A DNA stretch of 64,000 nucleotides from Chitinophaga rupis (GTDB taxonomy: Bacteria > Bacteroidota > Bacteroidia > Chitinophagales > Chitinophagaceae), in contig NZ_FOBB01000003.1 in the NCBI RefSeq assembly GCF_900109685.1, positions 186,001 to 250,000 of the forward strand, read 5' to 3'. The notes below the pieces were generated by a model. It was not told where the DNA came from, made no database searches, and worked only from the letters and a program-made list of their open reading frames with translations. Made by a program: the position numbers and the translations under genes. Below, in pieces: positions 35,042 to 43,869 of the stretch (the stretch's first letter is position 1; every line of letters begins with the position of its first letter).

Positions 35042-36495
35042 TGGGCAGAACACGTACCATACATATCAATTTTACGGGCGGTATCATCTCGCCCGGGCAT
35101 TTGCAGGAAGCGCTGCAAATAGCTGCCGGTGCCGGTGTTACCGATGTACGCTTTGGACTGCGGCAGCAATTGCTGGTAGATGTACCTGTGAAAAATTTTA
35201 AACAGTTCAGCACCCAGTGCAAACAACAAAGGATCACTTTTTACGGAGAAGAGGAAGGGCCTAATATTACCAGCTCTTACCCTGCTGCCGGTATTTTTAT
35301 TACAGACGGCTGGCTAAGCGAAGGCATTTATAAAGATGTGTTTGACCTGTTTGATTATACACCGGCTTTAAAACTAAACATCTGCGATAGCCGGCAAACC
35401 TTTGTGCCTTTTTTCACCGGGCATATTAACTGGATTGCCTCTGAGCATGCGCACTACTGGCATTTGTTTGTGCGGTTCCCCGGTACAGATCATCTGCTGG
35501 CCTGGCCGGAGCTGGTATACACCAACCACATTGCCCGGGTAAGCCGGCAGGTGGAAACGCTGGTACAAAACGGCGAAACTAACCTGTACGAGCAAACGAA
35601 AGCTACCCTGGAATACATGGGCCGCCCCCTGAGCAAAGAATTGGAGCTGCCCCGTTTTCACCTGCCGTATTATGAAGGTTTTAACCGTTATAATAATGGC
35701 TACTGGCTGGGCATTTACCAGCGGGATGAGCTTTTTCCTCTTTCCTTCCTGCAGGATATTTGCGCCATTTGCCTGGAAACCCGCACCGGGCAGCTCTACG
35801 CTACCTCCTGGAAAACCATCATCATTAAAAATATAGATCCGGCGCACCGCAACCTGTGGGATTATACGCTGGGCAAGCACCGCATTAATGTGCGGCATGC
35901 AGCCAATGAGCTGAACTGGCAGGTAGAAGATAATTCAGCGGACGGGCTGGTGCTGAAACGCCATATCATCCGCCATTTTGATATAGAGGATGTGCGCACC
36001 TACGGGCTTTGCTTCAGCATACGTATGGAATCTGCTTCCGGGCAGTTCGGATCTGTAGTGATCCGCAAGCTGGAGAATAAATATAACAGCAGGCTAAAAT
36101 ACCTGCAGCGCTATGATATCCTATACACGCCCGGCTTTAATCCAAACACCTCTACCCTGCTCATGTACCGGGAGCAGGTAGCTAAAGAGCACCTGGGCCC
36201 TTACTTGGTATCCTTATGTAAAGAGTTTTATGAGCAGGGCAGCGAAACCAATATTTTGCAGGCCTTTGTAAGCAGTAAGGAAGCAGCTACTCCCCTGCAG
36301 CAGCCTGATAAAAAACTGCACCAGTGCACTCAATGCCTGAGCGTGTATGATGAAACGTTAGGAGAAGCGGAGCAGGACATTGCACCGGGTACGCCGTTTG
36401 ATGCTTTACCGGATTCTTTCAGCTGCTCCCTGTGTGGCGCTGCTGCCAGTGCTTTTGAAGAGATCAGTGAAAGCACCCTGGGTGTTAAGCTTTAA
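35041..36495 (+). CDS. rubredoxin-tailed, siroheme-ligand-less nitrite/sulfite reductase-like protein
   Basis: A 484-residue protein translationally coupled to the nitrate reductase (TGATG overlap). Its body has the two-fold sulfite/nitrite reductase plan: a first ferredoxin-like half near residues 5-80 (TGGIISPGHLQEALQ, RQQLLVDVP), and a second near 220-270 (GYWLGIYQRDELFPLSFLQD). Yet the siroheme/[4Fe-4S] cysteine pattern (C-x5-C and C-x3-C) is absent; NITSSYPA stands where the first motif would be. The C-terminal ~55 residues are a rubredoxin, with C429-x2-C432 and C462-x2-C465. It may carry electrons to the nitrate or nitrite reductase, or act as a scaffold. The role is inferred from position. 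Confidence 0.75.
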   Translation: MGRTRTIHINFTGGIISPGHLQEALQIAAGAGVTDVRFGLRQQLLVDVPVKNFKQFSTQCKQQRITFYGEEEGPNITSSYPAAGIFITDGWLSEGIYKDVFDLFDYTPALKLNICDSRQTFVPFFTGHINWIASEHAHYWHLFVRFPGTDHLLAWPELVYTNHIARVSRQVETLVQNGETNLYEQTKATLEYMGRPLSKELELPRFHLPYYEGFNRYNNGYWLGIYQRDELFPLSFLQDICAICLETRTGQLYATSWKTIIIKNIDPAHRNLWDYTLGKHRINVRHAANELNWQVEDNSADGLVLKRHIIRHFDIEDVRTYGLCFSIRMESASGQFGSVVIRKLENKYNSRLKYLQRYDILYTPGFNPNTSTLLMYREQVAKEHLGPYLVSLCKEFYEQGSETNILQAFVSSKEAATPLQQPDKKLHQCTQCLSVYDETLGEAEQDIAPGTPFDALPDSFSCSLCGAAASAFEEISESTLGVKL

Positions 36496-36505
36496 AATGG
36501 TGTAA

Positions 36506-37399
36506 TTACATCCAGGTAAAAGGATCGCCGGAAACAATATGCGTAACCGGCACACCAGGGATCTTGGGTTTTAACCAGTCTACCAGCCAGTCCATACCCG
36601 GTTCTTCACTTACGGAATGGCCTAATACTATCAATGCGGTTTTGCCGCCCATTTGCCGTGCATCGCGGATGTATTCTGCGGTTTCCCATTCATGCACCTC
36701 CCCTACTATCAGCACATCGGGCTGCTCTTTTTCCACAATGGCGATCTGTGTTTGCCCGCCGGCAGCACCGGGCAGTAAGGCAATGCGGGCGCAGGTTTGC
36801 GACAGGTCGCCTATCACCCTTACATGTTTAATAGCCAGGGTTTGTTCCAGGTGCGCCACCAGCTTTTCTAAAGTAATGGGCGGCATTTGCAGGATCCGTT
36901 GCCCGGGTTTGTAGTATTGCACCCAGCCTGCTTTTTTCAGCACACCGTAACCAATACCATCCGGCTCTACGGAATGCCAGTAATCATGAAAACGCCATAC
37001 GGTAATATTATACTTTTTGAGCAGGGCCTGTTTTTGCTGTACCACCCGGTTGTTGGCTACATAGTTCACATCATCCAGGTGATTATAAAAGGTAGGTTCA
37101 TGGGCAATAATGAAATTAGCTTTCAGCTTTGCGGCTTGCTCAATTACCTGCACCGTGGCAAACATGGTGGTAACAATACCAGTAACGGTCTGCTGCTCAT
37201 CACCGCTCTTAAGCGTATCTACCGTTGTTTTAAAAGGCGCGCCGGGTACTTCTTTTAAGATAATATCCATTACTTCCTTAATGGTATATTTCTTTTGCTG
37301 CAGGGCCATCGCAAAACCGGGTATATTCAGCAAAGTAGCGGCGGCAGATGCTTTCAGGGCATTGGCAATAAAGGTCCTTCTTCCTGGATCATTTTTCAT
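36506..37399 (-). CDS. Nif3-like dinuclear metal protein with export signal
   Basis: A 297-residue member of the Nif3/YbgI family (dinuclear metal-centre hexamers). FIIAHEPTFYNHLDD near residue 94 is the first metal-binding block and VGEVHEWETAEYIRDA near 231 the second. Unusually it begins with a twin-arginine-like leader (GRRTFIANALKASAAATLL...), suggesting export to the periplasm, unlike most Nif3 proteins. It converges with the nitrate operon, 10 bases past its end. Function unknown. Confidence 0.82.
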   Translation of the reverse strand: MKNDPGRRTFIANALKASAAATLLNIPGFAMALQQKKYTIKEVMDIILKEVPGAPFKTTVDTLKSGDEQQTVTGIVTTMFATVQVIEQAAKLKANFIIAHEPTFYNHLDDVNYVANNRVVQQKQALLKKYNITVWRFHDYWHSVEPDGIGYGVLKKAGWVQYYKPGQRILQMPPITLEKLVAHLEQTLAIKHVRVIGDLSQTCARIALLPGAAGGQTQIAIVEKEQPDVLIVGEVHEWETAEYIRDARQMGGKTALIVLGHSVSEEPGMDWLVDWLKPKIPGVPVTHIVSGDPFTWM

Positions 37400-37419
37400 A
37401 CGGGAATGTTTATAGATCT

Positions 37420-37497
37420 TAGATTTACGATTTTAGATTTAAAAATGCGGTCTTCGCTCCAATCAAATCTAAATCTAAAATCGTAAATCTAAAATCA
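37420..37497. repeat. palindromic repeat, TTTAGATTTACGATTTTAGATTT type
   Basis: The left arm (37420-37440) and the right arm (37471-37496) are inverted copies of AGATTTACGATTTTAGATTT. The right arm plus CAATCAAATC... TTCGCTCC is repeated in the opposite orientation at 42609-42651. It fills the gap between the Nif3-like gene and the response-regulator stop. Confidence 0.65.
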
Positions 37498-38169
37498 GGT
37501 ATATTTAATAATGCCGTTCTCTTTGCAAAAGGTAAGCACTTCCTCCATATTCCCGGCCTGGAATTTACGCAGAATGTTCAGGCGGTGCGCTTCTACTGTA
37601 CGTACGCTTACATTTAATGATTCGGCAATTTCCTTGTTGCTCAGATCTTCATCTATCTTCTTCAGGATCTGCTCCTCTCTTTTGGAAAGGGATATTTCCA
37701 CGTTTGCAGCTGTTTTAAGGCCGGATGTTTTTTGCAGGTCCTGGTATTTTTTCACCAGCACATCCGATACATCGCCAATGAAATAGAACTTGCCTTTATG
37801 CACGGTGCGGATGGCATGCAGGAAGATCTTGTTGCTGGTATCCTTTAAAATGTAGCCACTGGCGCCCATTTCCAGCGCTTTGGCCACATAATCGGGGCTA
37901 TCATACAAGCTAAAGAAAAGAATGCGGCTCAGCGGCTGCTGTTTTAAAATGGCCTGGCTGGTTTCAATACCATTAATACCCGGCATGCGGATATCCATGA
38001 TAATTACTTCCGGCGTTACAGAAGCAAGCGACTGCAAAGCCGTTTCTCCATCGCCGGCCTCCCCTACTACTTCCATGTCCTGCTCACTGTCTATCAGCTG
38101 TTTTAGCCCGTTCCTGAATATTTCATGGTCATCTACCAGGAAAACTTTTATGCGCGTGGTCATAGTCAT
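37495..38169 (-). CDS. NarL/FixJ family response regulator
   Basis: A 224-residue two-domain regulator. Receiver residues D13, D14 (FLVDDHEIF), the phosphorylated D59 (IIMDIRMPG) and the conserved Lys in SGYILKDTSNK are visible. The C-terminal LuxR/NarL helix-turn-helix runs LSKREEQILKKIDEDLSNKEIAESLNVSVRTVEAHR. Its start overlaps the kinase stop (ATGA), so the two are made together. The neighbours make nitrate- or urea-related control likely. Confidence 0.93.
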   Translation of the reverse strand: MTMTTRIKVFLVDDHEIFRNGLKQLIDSEQDMEVVGEAGDGETALQSLASVTPEVIIMDIRMPGINGIETSQAILKQQPLSRILFFSLYDSPDYVAKALEMGASGYILKDTSNKIFLHAIRTVHKGKFYFIGDVSDVLVKKYQDLQKTSGLKTAANVEISLSKREEQILKKIDEDLSNKEIAESLNVSVRTVEAHRLNILRKFQAGNMEEVLTFCKENGIIKYT

Positions 38170-39986
38170 ACTAAAGGAATTTCCAGTTGAACAATAGTGC
38201 CTTTTCCTGGTTGGGCGTTTAAGCTAAAGGTACCGCTTAGTAATTCCGCCCGCTCTTTCATGCCGCGTATACCATTCATTTTCTTAGCCAGGTTCTTTAA
38301 ATGTAATTGTTGGTTATCAAAATAAAAACCTTTGCCATTATCCTTTATCATCAGGTTCAGGTAATGGCCGGAGGTATCAATAAATATTTCCACACGGGAG
38401 GCCTGTGAATGTTTGATCACATTATTCAACCCTTCCTGCAAAATGCGGTACACGCTTATTTCCAGCTCTCTTGACAGCGGGCCGGGATGTATGTTGGTAT
38501 CCAGCAGGAAATCCATTTTACGGTTGGCATCCTTACAGGTGGTCACCAGGTCTTCAATGGCAGAGAGCAGGCCAAAGTCCTCCAGCACGCTGGGGAGCAG
38601 GTCTGAGCAGATACGCCGCGTTTCTGTGATCAGCTTTGCCAGCATCATATTCACCATAGCTACTTCCGGGTCGGGCGTAGTGGTACGGTCCTGGATCTGT
38701 TCCAGCTTCATACGCAGGCTGGTAAGCATTTGCCCAATGCCGTCATGGATCTCTGCCGTGATGCGCTTACGTTCTTTTTCTTGCCCATTGATAATGGCGT
38801 AGGATCTTATTTTTTGCTCCACGCCTTCCCGCCGGATCTTTTCTTCCATCAGCAGCTGGTTTTCCCGCTCTGTATTTTTACGGTTGGTAATATCAGTTCC
38901 TATCAGCAGGTATTGATACAAATTGCCGGCATTATCAAATACCGGCATCAACGTAACATCCAGCCAAAAGCCCGTACCATCGGATGCATTATCGAATATT
39001 TCATCCTGCCATACTTCCGTTTGTTTTTTACTGTTACGTATGTGCTCATAGATCACACTTTCATGGCCGCCCATGTTATTGTAAAAAACCGGTTTGCCGC
39101 GCAGCTCCTGTATGCTGTATTTGGTAACATGGCAGTACTTATCATTGGCATATACAATATTCCCTTCAGGATCTGTTTTTACCAGGTAGGTGGCTTTGTC
39201 CAGCGCATAGTTCATTTCCCGCAGCTCCTTATAAGATTCCTCCATGCGGGCATTGGCAGCTTGCAGCTCTTCTGATAAGCGTTTGGACTTTTCTTCTGAT
39301 GATACCAATCCTACCACTACTTTTTTAATGTGAATAGCCAGCGGGTAAAAAATAAAAATGGCTTCCAGCGCCAGTGTGAACAGCACCAGGGCCAGCATCA
39401 GGTAATCGATCTGTTTCAGCTGGCTGATACGCTCTTTGGAAAAACGGTCGTAATCAAACACGATCAGCTCCATGCCCAGCAGGTAGGATTGCTCATAATC
39501 CAGGATGGTTTTTACATAGGGGCGTATCAGCTGGGGATTAAATACTTTGGAGGTATCCAGCACTGCTACAATATGCTCTGCAGCATTCATCATTTCCTTG
39601 CGGGGGTGGCTGATAAGGTCAAACATGGTATTGATCTCCTCCATGTTTTCCGTAGGCAGGTTCAGGAAGCGGCTGCCCATTTCCAGGCCTTCCTGCGCTT
39701 TTTCCCATTGTTTAAGGGTATTTACAAACTCTTTACGGCTAATATCGTATTCATAACCATATTCCAGCATTAACGCAGTTTTGCTCAGCGTTTGGCTGTA
39801 GGTACGCAGGCGGGCGGCAAAATTAATCACATGGGAATCGTCCATGGAACGGTTCAGGTGCTGCTGTATGCGCACCTGGCTCACCACGGACAACACGGCG
39901 ATAAAGGTTAACGCGATGCCATACCGGATAGTAAAGTGCTTAAAGATCTTATTGCCTTCTGATATGATCATAAAATCACTTTTCAT
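38166..39986 (-). CDS. PAS-containing sensor histidine kinase, NarX-like input
   Basis: A 606-residue membrane kinase starting at ATG 39986; an upstream TTG (40037) would add 17 residues without signal character. Order: TM1 near 20-40, periplasmic PilJ/NarX-type domain (~45-195, with FAARLRTYSQTLSKTA resembling the P-box region), TM2 near 212-235, coiled coil, PAS (~270-375), HisKA_3 dimerisation helix with phospho-His near 414 (ERKRITAEIHDGIGQML), and an HATPase (NNVIKHSQASRVEI, IKDNGKGFYF). NarX-type input domains sense nitrate/nitrite in enterobacteria; here ligand is inferred from the nitrate genes beside it. Confidence 0.88.
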   Translation of the reverse strand: MKSDFMIISEGNKIFKHFTIRYGIALTFIAVLSVVSQVRIQQHLNRSMDDSHVINFAARLRTYSQTLSKTALMLEYGYEYDISRKEFVNTLKQWEKAQEGLEMGSRFLNLPTENMEEINTMFDLISHPRKEMMNAAEHIVAVLDTSKVFNPQLIRPYVKTILDYEQSYLLGMELIVFDYDRFSKERISQLKQIDYLMLALVLFTLALEAIFIFYPLAIHIKKVVVGLVSSEEKSKRLSEELQAANARMEESYKELREMNYALDKATYLVKTDPEGNIVYANDKYCHVTKYSIQELRGKPVFYNNMGGHESVIYEHIRNSKKQTEVWQDEIFDNASDGTGFWLDVTLMPVFDNAGNLYQYLLIGTDITNRKNTERENQLLMEEKIRREGVEQKIRSYAIINGQEKERKRITAEIHDGIGQMLTSLRMKLEQIQDRTTTPDPEVAMVNMMLAKLITETRRICSDLLPSVLEDFGLLSAIEDLVTTCKDANRKMDFLLDTNIHPGPLSRELEISVYRILQEGLNNVIKHSQASRVEIFIDTSGHYLNLMIKDNGKGFYFDNQQLHLKNLAKKMNGIRGMKERAELLSGTFSLNAQPGKGTIVQLEIPLV

Positions 39987-40063
39987 TAAGTAAAACAGAT
40001 TGCCCCTTAAAATATCAAATCTGCCGGTCAAATTCAAATGCAGGCGCCGCCTTTATTTTGGGG

Positions 40064-40777
40064 TTATACGGCAATATGTTCCTGCAGCTCATTAAAGTCG
40101 AACGTAGCAGCATTGCCTTCTTTCACCATTTTGCCCCTTTCCATAAAATAGAAATAATCGGTTACATGCTTGGCAAAGTCTATTTTCTGCTCTACCAGTA
40201 ATACGGCCATTCCCTTTGTGGTAACCAGCTGCCGCAGAATATCGCCTATTTCAATGGCTATGGAAGGCTGCAAACCTTCCGTAGGTTCATCCAGCAATAA
40301 CAGGGCGGGGCCGCTGATAAGGGTGCGGGCAATGGCCAGCTGCTGTTGCTGCCCTCCGCTTAAATTACCACCGGCGCGGCGGCGGAACTCTTTCAGGATG
40401 GGGAACAGCGTGTAAATTTCTTCTTCCGCCATACGGGGTTTATAGTCCGGCGTGGCTTCCAGCCCCAATTGCAGGTTTTCCTGCACCGTAAGCTTAGGAA
40501 TGATCTCCCGCCCCTGCGGTACATAACCAATACCTGCGCGCGCTATTTTATAAGGCGCCAGGTTAGTAATGTGCTCTCCTTTAAAAGTCACCTGTCCTTC
40601 CCGCGCTTTCTGCAGGCCCATAATAGTTTTAAGCAGGGTGGTTTTACCTACGCCGTTGCGGCCCATTACCGTGGTAACGGTACCTTGCAGCACCGATAAG
40701 TTCACGCCCCACAAAATGGTGCTCTGGTCATATGCCGTTATAATGTTGCTGGCTGTTAGCAGTGTTGTTGGCTCCAT
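40064..40777 (-). CDS. urtE: urea ABC transporter ATP-binding protein UrtE
   Basis: A 237-residue ATPase. Walker A is MGRNGVGKTTLLK near residue 39, the signature NLSGGQQQQLAIARTL near 138 and Walker B ALLLLDEPTEGLQPS near 159. It is of the branched-chain-amino-acid/urea (LivF/UrtE) subclass. It is the last gene of the minus-strand urea operon, three bases after urtD. Position after UrtD and the UrtA match decide urea over amino acids. Confidence 0.9.
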   Translation of the reverse strand: MEPTTLLTASNIITAYDQSTILWGVNLSVLQGTVTTVMGRNGVGKTTLLKTIMGLQKAREGQVTFKGEHITNLAPYKIARAGIGYVPQGREIIPKLTVQENLQLGLEATPDYKPRMAEEEIYTLFPILKEFRRRAGGNLSGGQQQQLAIARTLISGPALLLLDEPTEGLQPSIAIEIGDILRQLVTTKGMAVLLVEQKIDFAKHVTDYFYFMERGKMVKEGNAATFDFNELQEHIAV

Positions 40778-40780
40778 ATC

Positions 40781-41536
40781 CTATAGTTTTTCCAGTTGTG
40801 CATTGACCCTGCCCAGGTAACAGTCAATTACCCGCTGATCATTTTTCACTTCTTCAAAAGGCCCTTCCATTAACAGCTTACCATTTACCAATACGCTTAC
40901 CAGCTTAGTGGCGATCTGTTTTACAAAATGCATATCATGCTCTATTACAATAACGCCATGCTGTTTGGACAGCTCCAGCAGCAGCTCGCCGGTTTTTTCC
41001 GCTTCCCTGTCAGACATACCGGCCGCCGGTTCATCTATCAATAACAAACGCGGATCCTGCAGCACTACAATAGCTATTTCCAGCCACTGTTTTTGCCCGT
41101 GGGAAAGGGCGCCGGCCTGTTTATGTAACGCAGAAGTAAGCCCTACCCGCTCTGCCATCGCCTCAATCTTTTCCTGAACGCCTGCCGGCATCCTGGAGAA
41201 TAAGGAAGTAAATACATCCTTTTTCATGCGCGTGGCCAGCAGCATATTCTCATACACACTAAGGCCGGGAAATACGGATGGCTTCTGGAACTTGCGCCCG
41301 ATGCCCATTTCCGCTATCTGCACTTCTGTTAAGCCCCTGGTGGGCTTTCCGTTAAATACAATGCTGCCGGTATCCGGTTTGGTTTTGCCGCAAAGGATAT
41401 CCATAAAGGTAGACTTACCTGCGCCATTAGGGCCAATGATCACCCGCAGCTCCCGGTCTTCCAGCTGAAAGTGCTGCAGGTTCAGGGCCTGCACCCCGCC
41501 AAAAGAAACCGCCAGCTCATTTACTTCCAGTAGCAT
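40781..41536 (-). CDS. urtD: urea ABC transporter ATP-binding protein UrtD
   Basis: About 251 residues from ATG 41536; a GTG nine bases upstream (41545) is an alternative. Walker A IIGPNGAGKSTFMD near 34, signature LSHGQKQWLEIAIVVL near 147 and Walker B LLLIDEPAAGMSD near 167. The LSHGQKQWLEI form of the signature is characteristic of UrtD. It overlaps the 3' end of urtC by 20 bases, suggesting translational coupling. Confidence 0.92.
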   Translation of the reverse strand: MLLEVNELAVSFGGVQALNLQHFQLEDRELRVIIGPNGAGKSTFMDILCGKTKPDTGSIVFNGKPTRGLTEVQIAEMGIGRKFQKPSVFPGLSVYENMLLATRMKKDVFTSLFSRMPAGVQEKIEAMAERVGLTSALHKQAGALSHGQKQWLEIAIVVLQDPRLLLIDEPAAGMSDREAEKTGELLLELSKQHGVIVIEHDMHFVKQIATKLVSVLVNGKLLMEGPFEEVKNDQRVIDCYLGRVNAQLEKL

Positions 41537-42602
41537 ACCTTTCACTATTTGTTTTAATACCTATTTTAGAACCTATCTTTTCAAACAGGCCCAGGAACCC
41601 TTTATCAAAATACAGGACGGTAAGTATGTACAGCATTCCCAGTATAAACAGCCATCCCTGCGGAAATACGCTGGTGCAATAGCTATACACACAGTTCACC
41701 AGCAGCGCGCCTATTACCGCTCCCTTTAAATTACCACGGCCACCCAGGGCTACCCACATCAGCATTTCTACAGATGCTTTTACATCCATACGGCCAGGCG
41801 TAATAATGCCGGTTTGCGGTACATATAACATACCTGCCAAACCACCCAGCGCAGCTGCCACCACAAAGGCCGCCAGCTTATAATGCAGCACCCGGTAGGC
41901 GGTGTAACCTACCCGCGGCTCACTATCGCGGATGGCCTGCAGCACCTTACCGAATTTGGAGTGTACTATTTTGTAACAGCAGCCGTATGCCACGCATAAC
42001 ATGGCCAGGGTTACCAGGTACAAACCCAGCTTGGTGCCCGGCTTATGCAGCTCAAAACCCAGCAGGGTCTTAAAGTTTGTGAGGCCGTTGGTGCCGCCCA
42101 GGTTCGTCTCATTCCGTAAAAAAAGCAGGTACATGGATAAGGCCAGCGCCTGTGTAATAATAGCCATGTACACGCCTTTAATGCGGCTCCTGAATATAAA
42201 GTACCCGATCACAAATGCAACGGCAGCAGGCACCAGCAAACTCAATACCAGAGCTGGTACAAAACCATGAAAAGGCTCCCAGAACCAGGGCAGCGTAGTA
42301 ATATCATTCCAGGTCATAAACTCCGGTAACAGCTGCTGCTGCAGGGCCGTGGCTTTCAGCAGCAGGTGCATACCCATGCAGTAACCGCCCAGGCAAAAGA
42401 AAAAAGCCTGGCACATAGACATAATACCGGTATAGCCCCAGATAAGATCAATGCCTAAAGCTGCAATGGCAAAACAAAAATATCTTCCCCACAGGGAAAT
42501 GCTGTTAACGGACACAAGCCCCAGCATGTTCCCCACAGGCAAGACCACTGCAAAGAACAGTATAAATAATATGTTGATCAGCTTAGCAGGTTTCAACTGC
42601 AT
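41517..42602 (-). CDS. urtC: urea ABC transporter permease UrtC
   Basis: A 361-residue inner-membrane permease of the LivM/UrtC type with about ten hydrophobic segments. GIDLIWGYTGIMSMCQAFFF near 50 and the EAA-like loop near 250-290 (RVGYTAYRVLHYKLAAFVV...ALGGRGNLKGAVIGALL) fit. It forms the channel together with UrtB. It follows urtB by 66 bases that contain a palindromic repeat. Confidence 0.93.
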   Translation of the reverse strand: MQLKPAKLINILFILFFAVVLPVGNMLGLVSVNSISLWGRYFCFAIAALGIDLIWGYTGIMSMCQAFFFCLGGYCMGMHLLLKATALQQQLLPEFMTWNDITTLPWFWEPFHGFVPALVLSLLVPAAVAFVIGYFIFRSRIKGVYMAIITQALALSMYLLFLRNETNLGGTNGLTNFKTLLGFELHKPGTKLGLYLVTLAMLCVAYGCCYKIVHSKFGKVLQAIRDSEPRVGYTAYRVLHYKLAAFVVAAALGGLAGMLYVPQTGIITPGRMDVKASVEMLMWVALGGRGNLKGAVIGALLVNCVYSYCTSVFPQGWLFILGMLYILTVLYFDKGFLGLFEKIGSKIGIKTNSERYATGSK

Positions 42603-42608
42603 GGTGTG

Positions 42609-42651
42609 GATTTTAGATTTACGATTTTAGATCTACGATTTGATTGGTGCG
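42609..42651. repeat. palindromic repeat, second copy of the TTTAGATTTACG family
   Basis: GATTTTAGATTTACGATTTTAGAT followed by CTACGATTTGATTGG; the inverse of this sequence is the right half of the element at 37455-37496. It lies between urtB and urtC, so it is transcribed within the operon. Confidence 0.6.
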
Positions 42652-42668
42652 TTTGTTTGCAATTGTTT

Positions 42669-43697
42669 TCAATCTGCCGCTGTTCTGCCTTTATCCGGGA
42701 AAATACCCCGGGGCTTGAACTGCATAAACAGCATAATAAGCAATAGTATCAGCACCTTGCCATACACTGCTTCAAAAAAGGCTTCCAGCACTTTGGAAAA
42801 AATACCGATGCCCAAACCCGCGGTAATGGTGCCTAACAGCTTGCCTACCCCGCCTATTACCACGGTAAGGAATGCATCCACAATATAGGTTTGGCCCATA
42901 TCCGGCACTACGTTGCCTATCAGCGTCATGGCGCAGCCGGCCAAACCTGCCAGACCGGAGCCTATGAAAAAGGTCATGGCATCTATACGTTTGGTATTAA
43001 TGCCCAAACAGGCGCTCATGCTGCGGTTTTGTGTTACGGCCCTTATCTGCATACCTAAACGTGTAGCCGTAAGCGTTCGGTACAGGGCTATGATCACTAC
43101 AATGGTTAATGCAATAATGAATAAGCGGTTATACGGCAACACCAGGTTCTCATTTACCCGCCAGCCGCCTGCCAGCATTTCCGGCAGCTTTACCGCCGTA
43201 AGGTCGCCAAACAGGGAACGCGCGGTCTGGATCAGGATCAGGCTTACCCCCCAGGTAGCCAGCAGGCTTTCCAGCGGCTTGGCGTACAGGTGGCGGATAA
43301 TAAGCCTTTCCAGTAAAAGCCCCGCCAAACCCGCTACAATAAAAGACACCGGCAGCGCTGTTATAAAAAACCAGTTGCTGCTTTGTACATGCAGCACATT
43401 TGTAAAAAATACCTGCACACTGTAGGTAGTATAAGCGCCGATCATTAAAAACTCCCCGTGCGCCATATTAATAATGCCTGCCAAACCATATACAATGGCC
43501 AGCCCCAGGGATACCAGTATTAAAATGCTGCCCAGGCTAATGCCGCTGAACAGGTTTTGCACATAGGTACCGCTGCTGTCTGTAGCCACACGCACGGCAA
43601 AAAAAAGAACAGCGCCCGCCAGTATCACCGGCCAAAGCCATTTTGGCCCTGTCCATTTACCACTTTTAATTCCGTTGATCTTTAATAATAGCTCCAT
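42669..43697 (-). CDS. urtB: urea ABC transporter permease UrtB
   Basis: A 342-residue permease of the LivH/UrtB type, ATG 43697 (a GTG just upstream is less likely). Hydrophobic segments and the loop SACLGINTKRIDAMTFFIGSG near 235 and GVGKLLGTITAGLGIG near 300 match the family. It partners UrtC. About 170 bases, filled by the dispersed repeat, separate it from urtA. Confidence 0.92.
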   Translation of the reverse strand: MELLLKINGIKSGKWTGPKWLWPVILAGAVLFFAVRVATDSSGTYVQNLFSGISLGSILILVSLGLAIVYGLAGIINMAHGEFLMIGAYTTYSVQVFFTNVLHVQSSNWFFITALPVSFIVAGLAGLLLERLIIRHLYAKPLESLLATWGVSLILIQTARSLFGDLTAVKLPEMLAGGWRVNENLVLPYNRLFIIALTIVVIIALYRTLTATRLGMQIRAVTQNRSMSACLGINTKRIDAMTFFIGSGLAGLAGCAMTLIGNVVPDMGQTYIVDAFLTVVIGGVGKLLGTITAGLGIGIFSKVLEAFFEAVYGKVLILLLIMLFMQFKPRGIFPDKGRTAAD

Positions 43698-43730
43698 CAC
43701 TTACGATTGAAGGGACTAAAAGAATGTAAA

Positions 43731-43855
43731 ATTTTAAATCTTAAATGTAAAAGCAGAATGCCGGAAGATAGGTTCATAGAGCCTTTTAAATGGTCTCTAT
43801 GAACCTCCTTCGTCGGTTTATGATTTTACATTCTTTTTGGTTCGCCCCATTTGAA
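43731..43855. repeat. dispersed palindromic repeat, copy 2, between urtA and urtB
   Basis: Outer arms GAATGTAAAA and TTTTACATTC bracket an inner near-perfect hairpin, GGTTCATAGAGCC (43771-43783) with GGTCTCTATGAACC (43792-43805). The part from 43772 to 43855 repeats 16963-17046 almost base for base. It lies inside the urea operon, so it probably folds in the mRNA and may lower permease expression relative to the binding protein. Confidence 0.65.
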
Positions 43856-43869
43856 ATAGTATCGAACGT

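Noticed and set aside
39987..40037. Extended TTG start for the histidine kinase
   Set aside because: It adds 17 residues without signal-anchor character; the ATG at 39986 gives the usual short cytosolic N-terminus.
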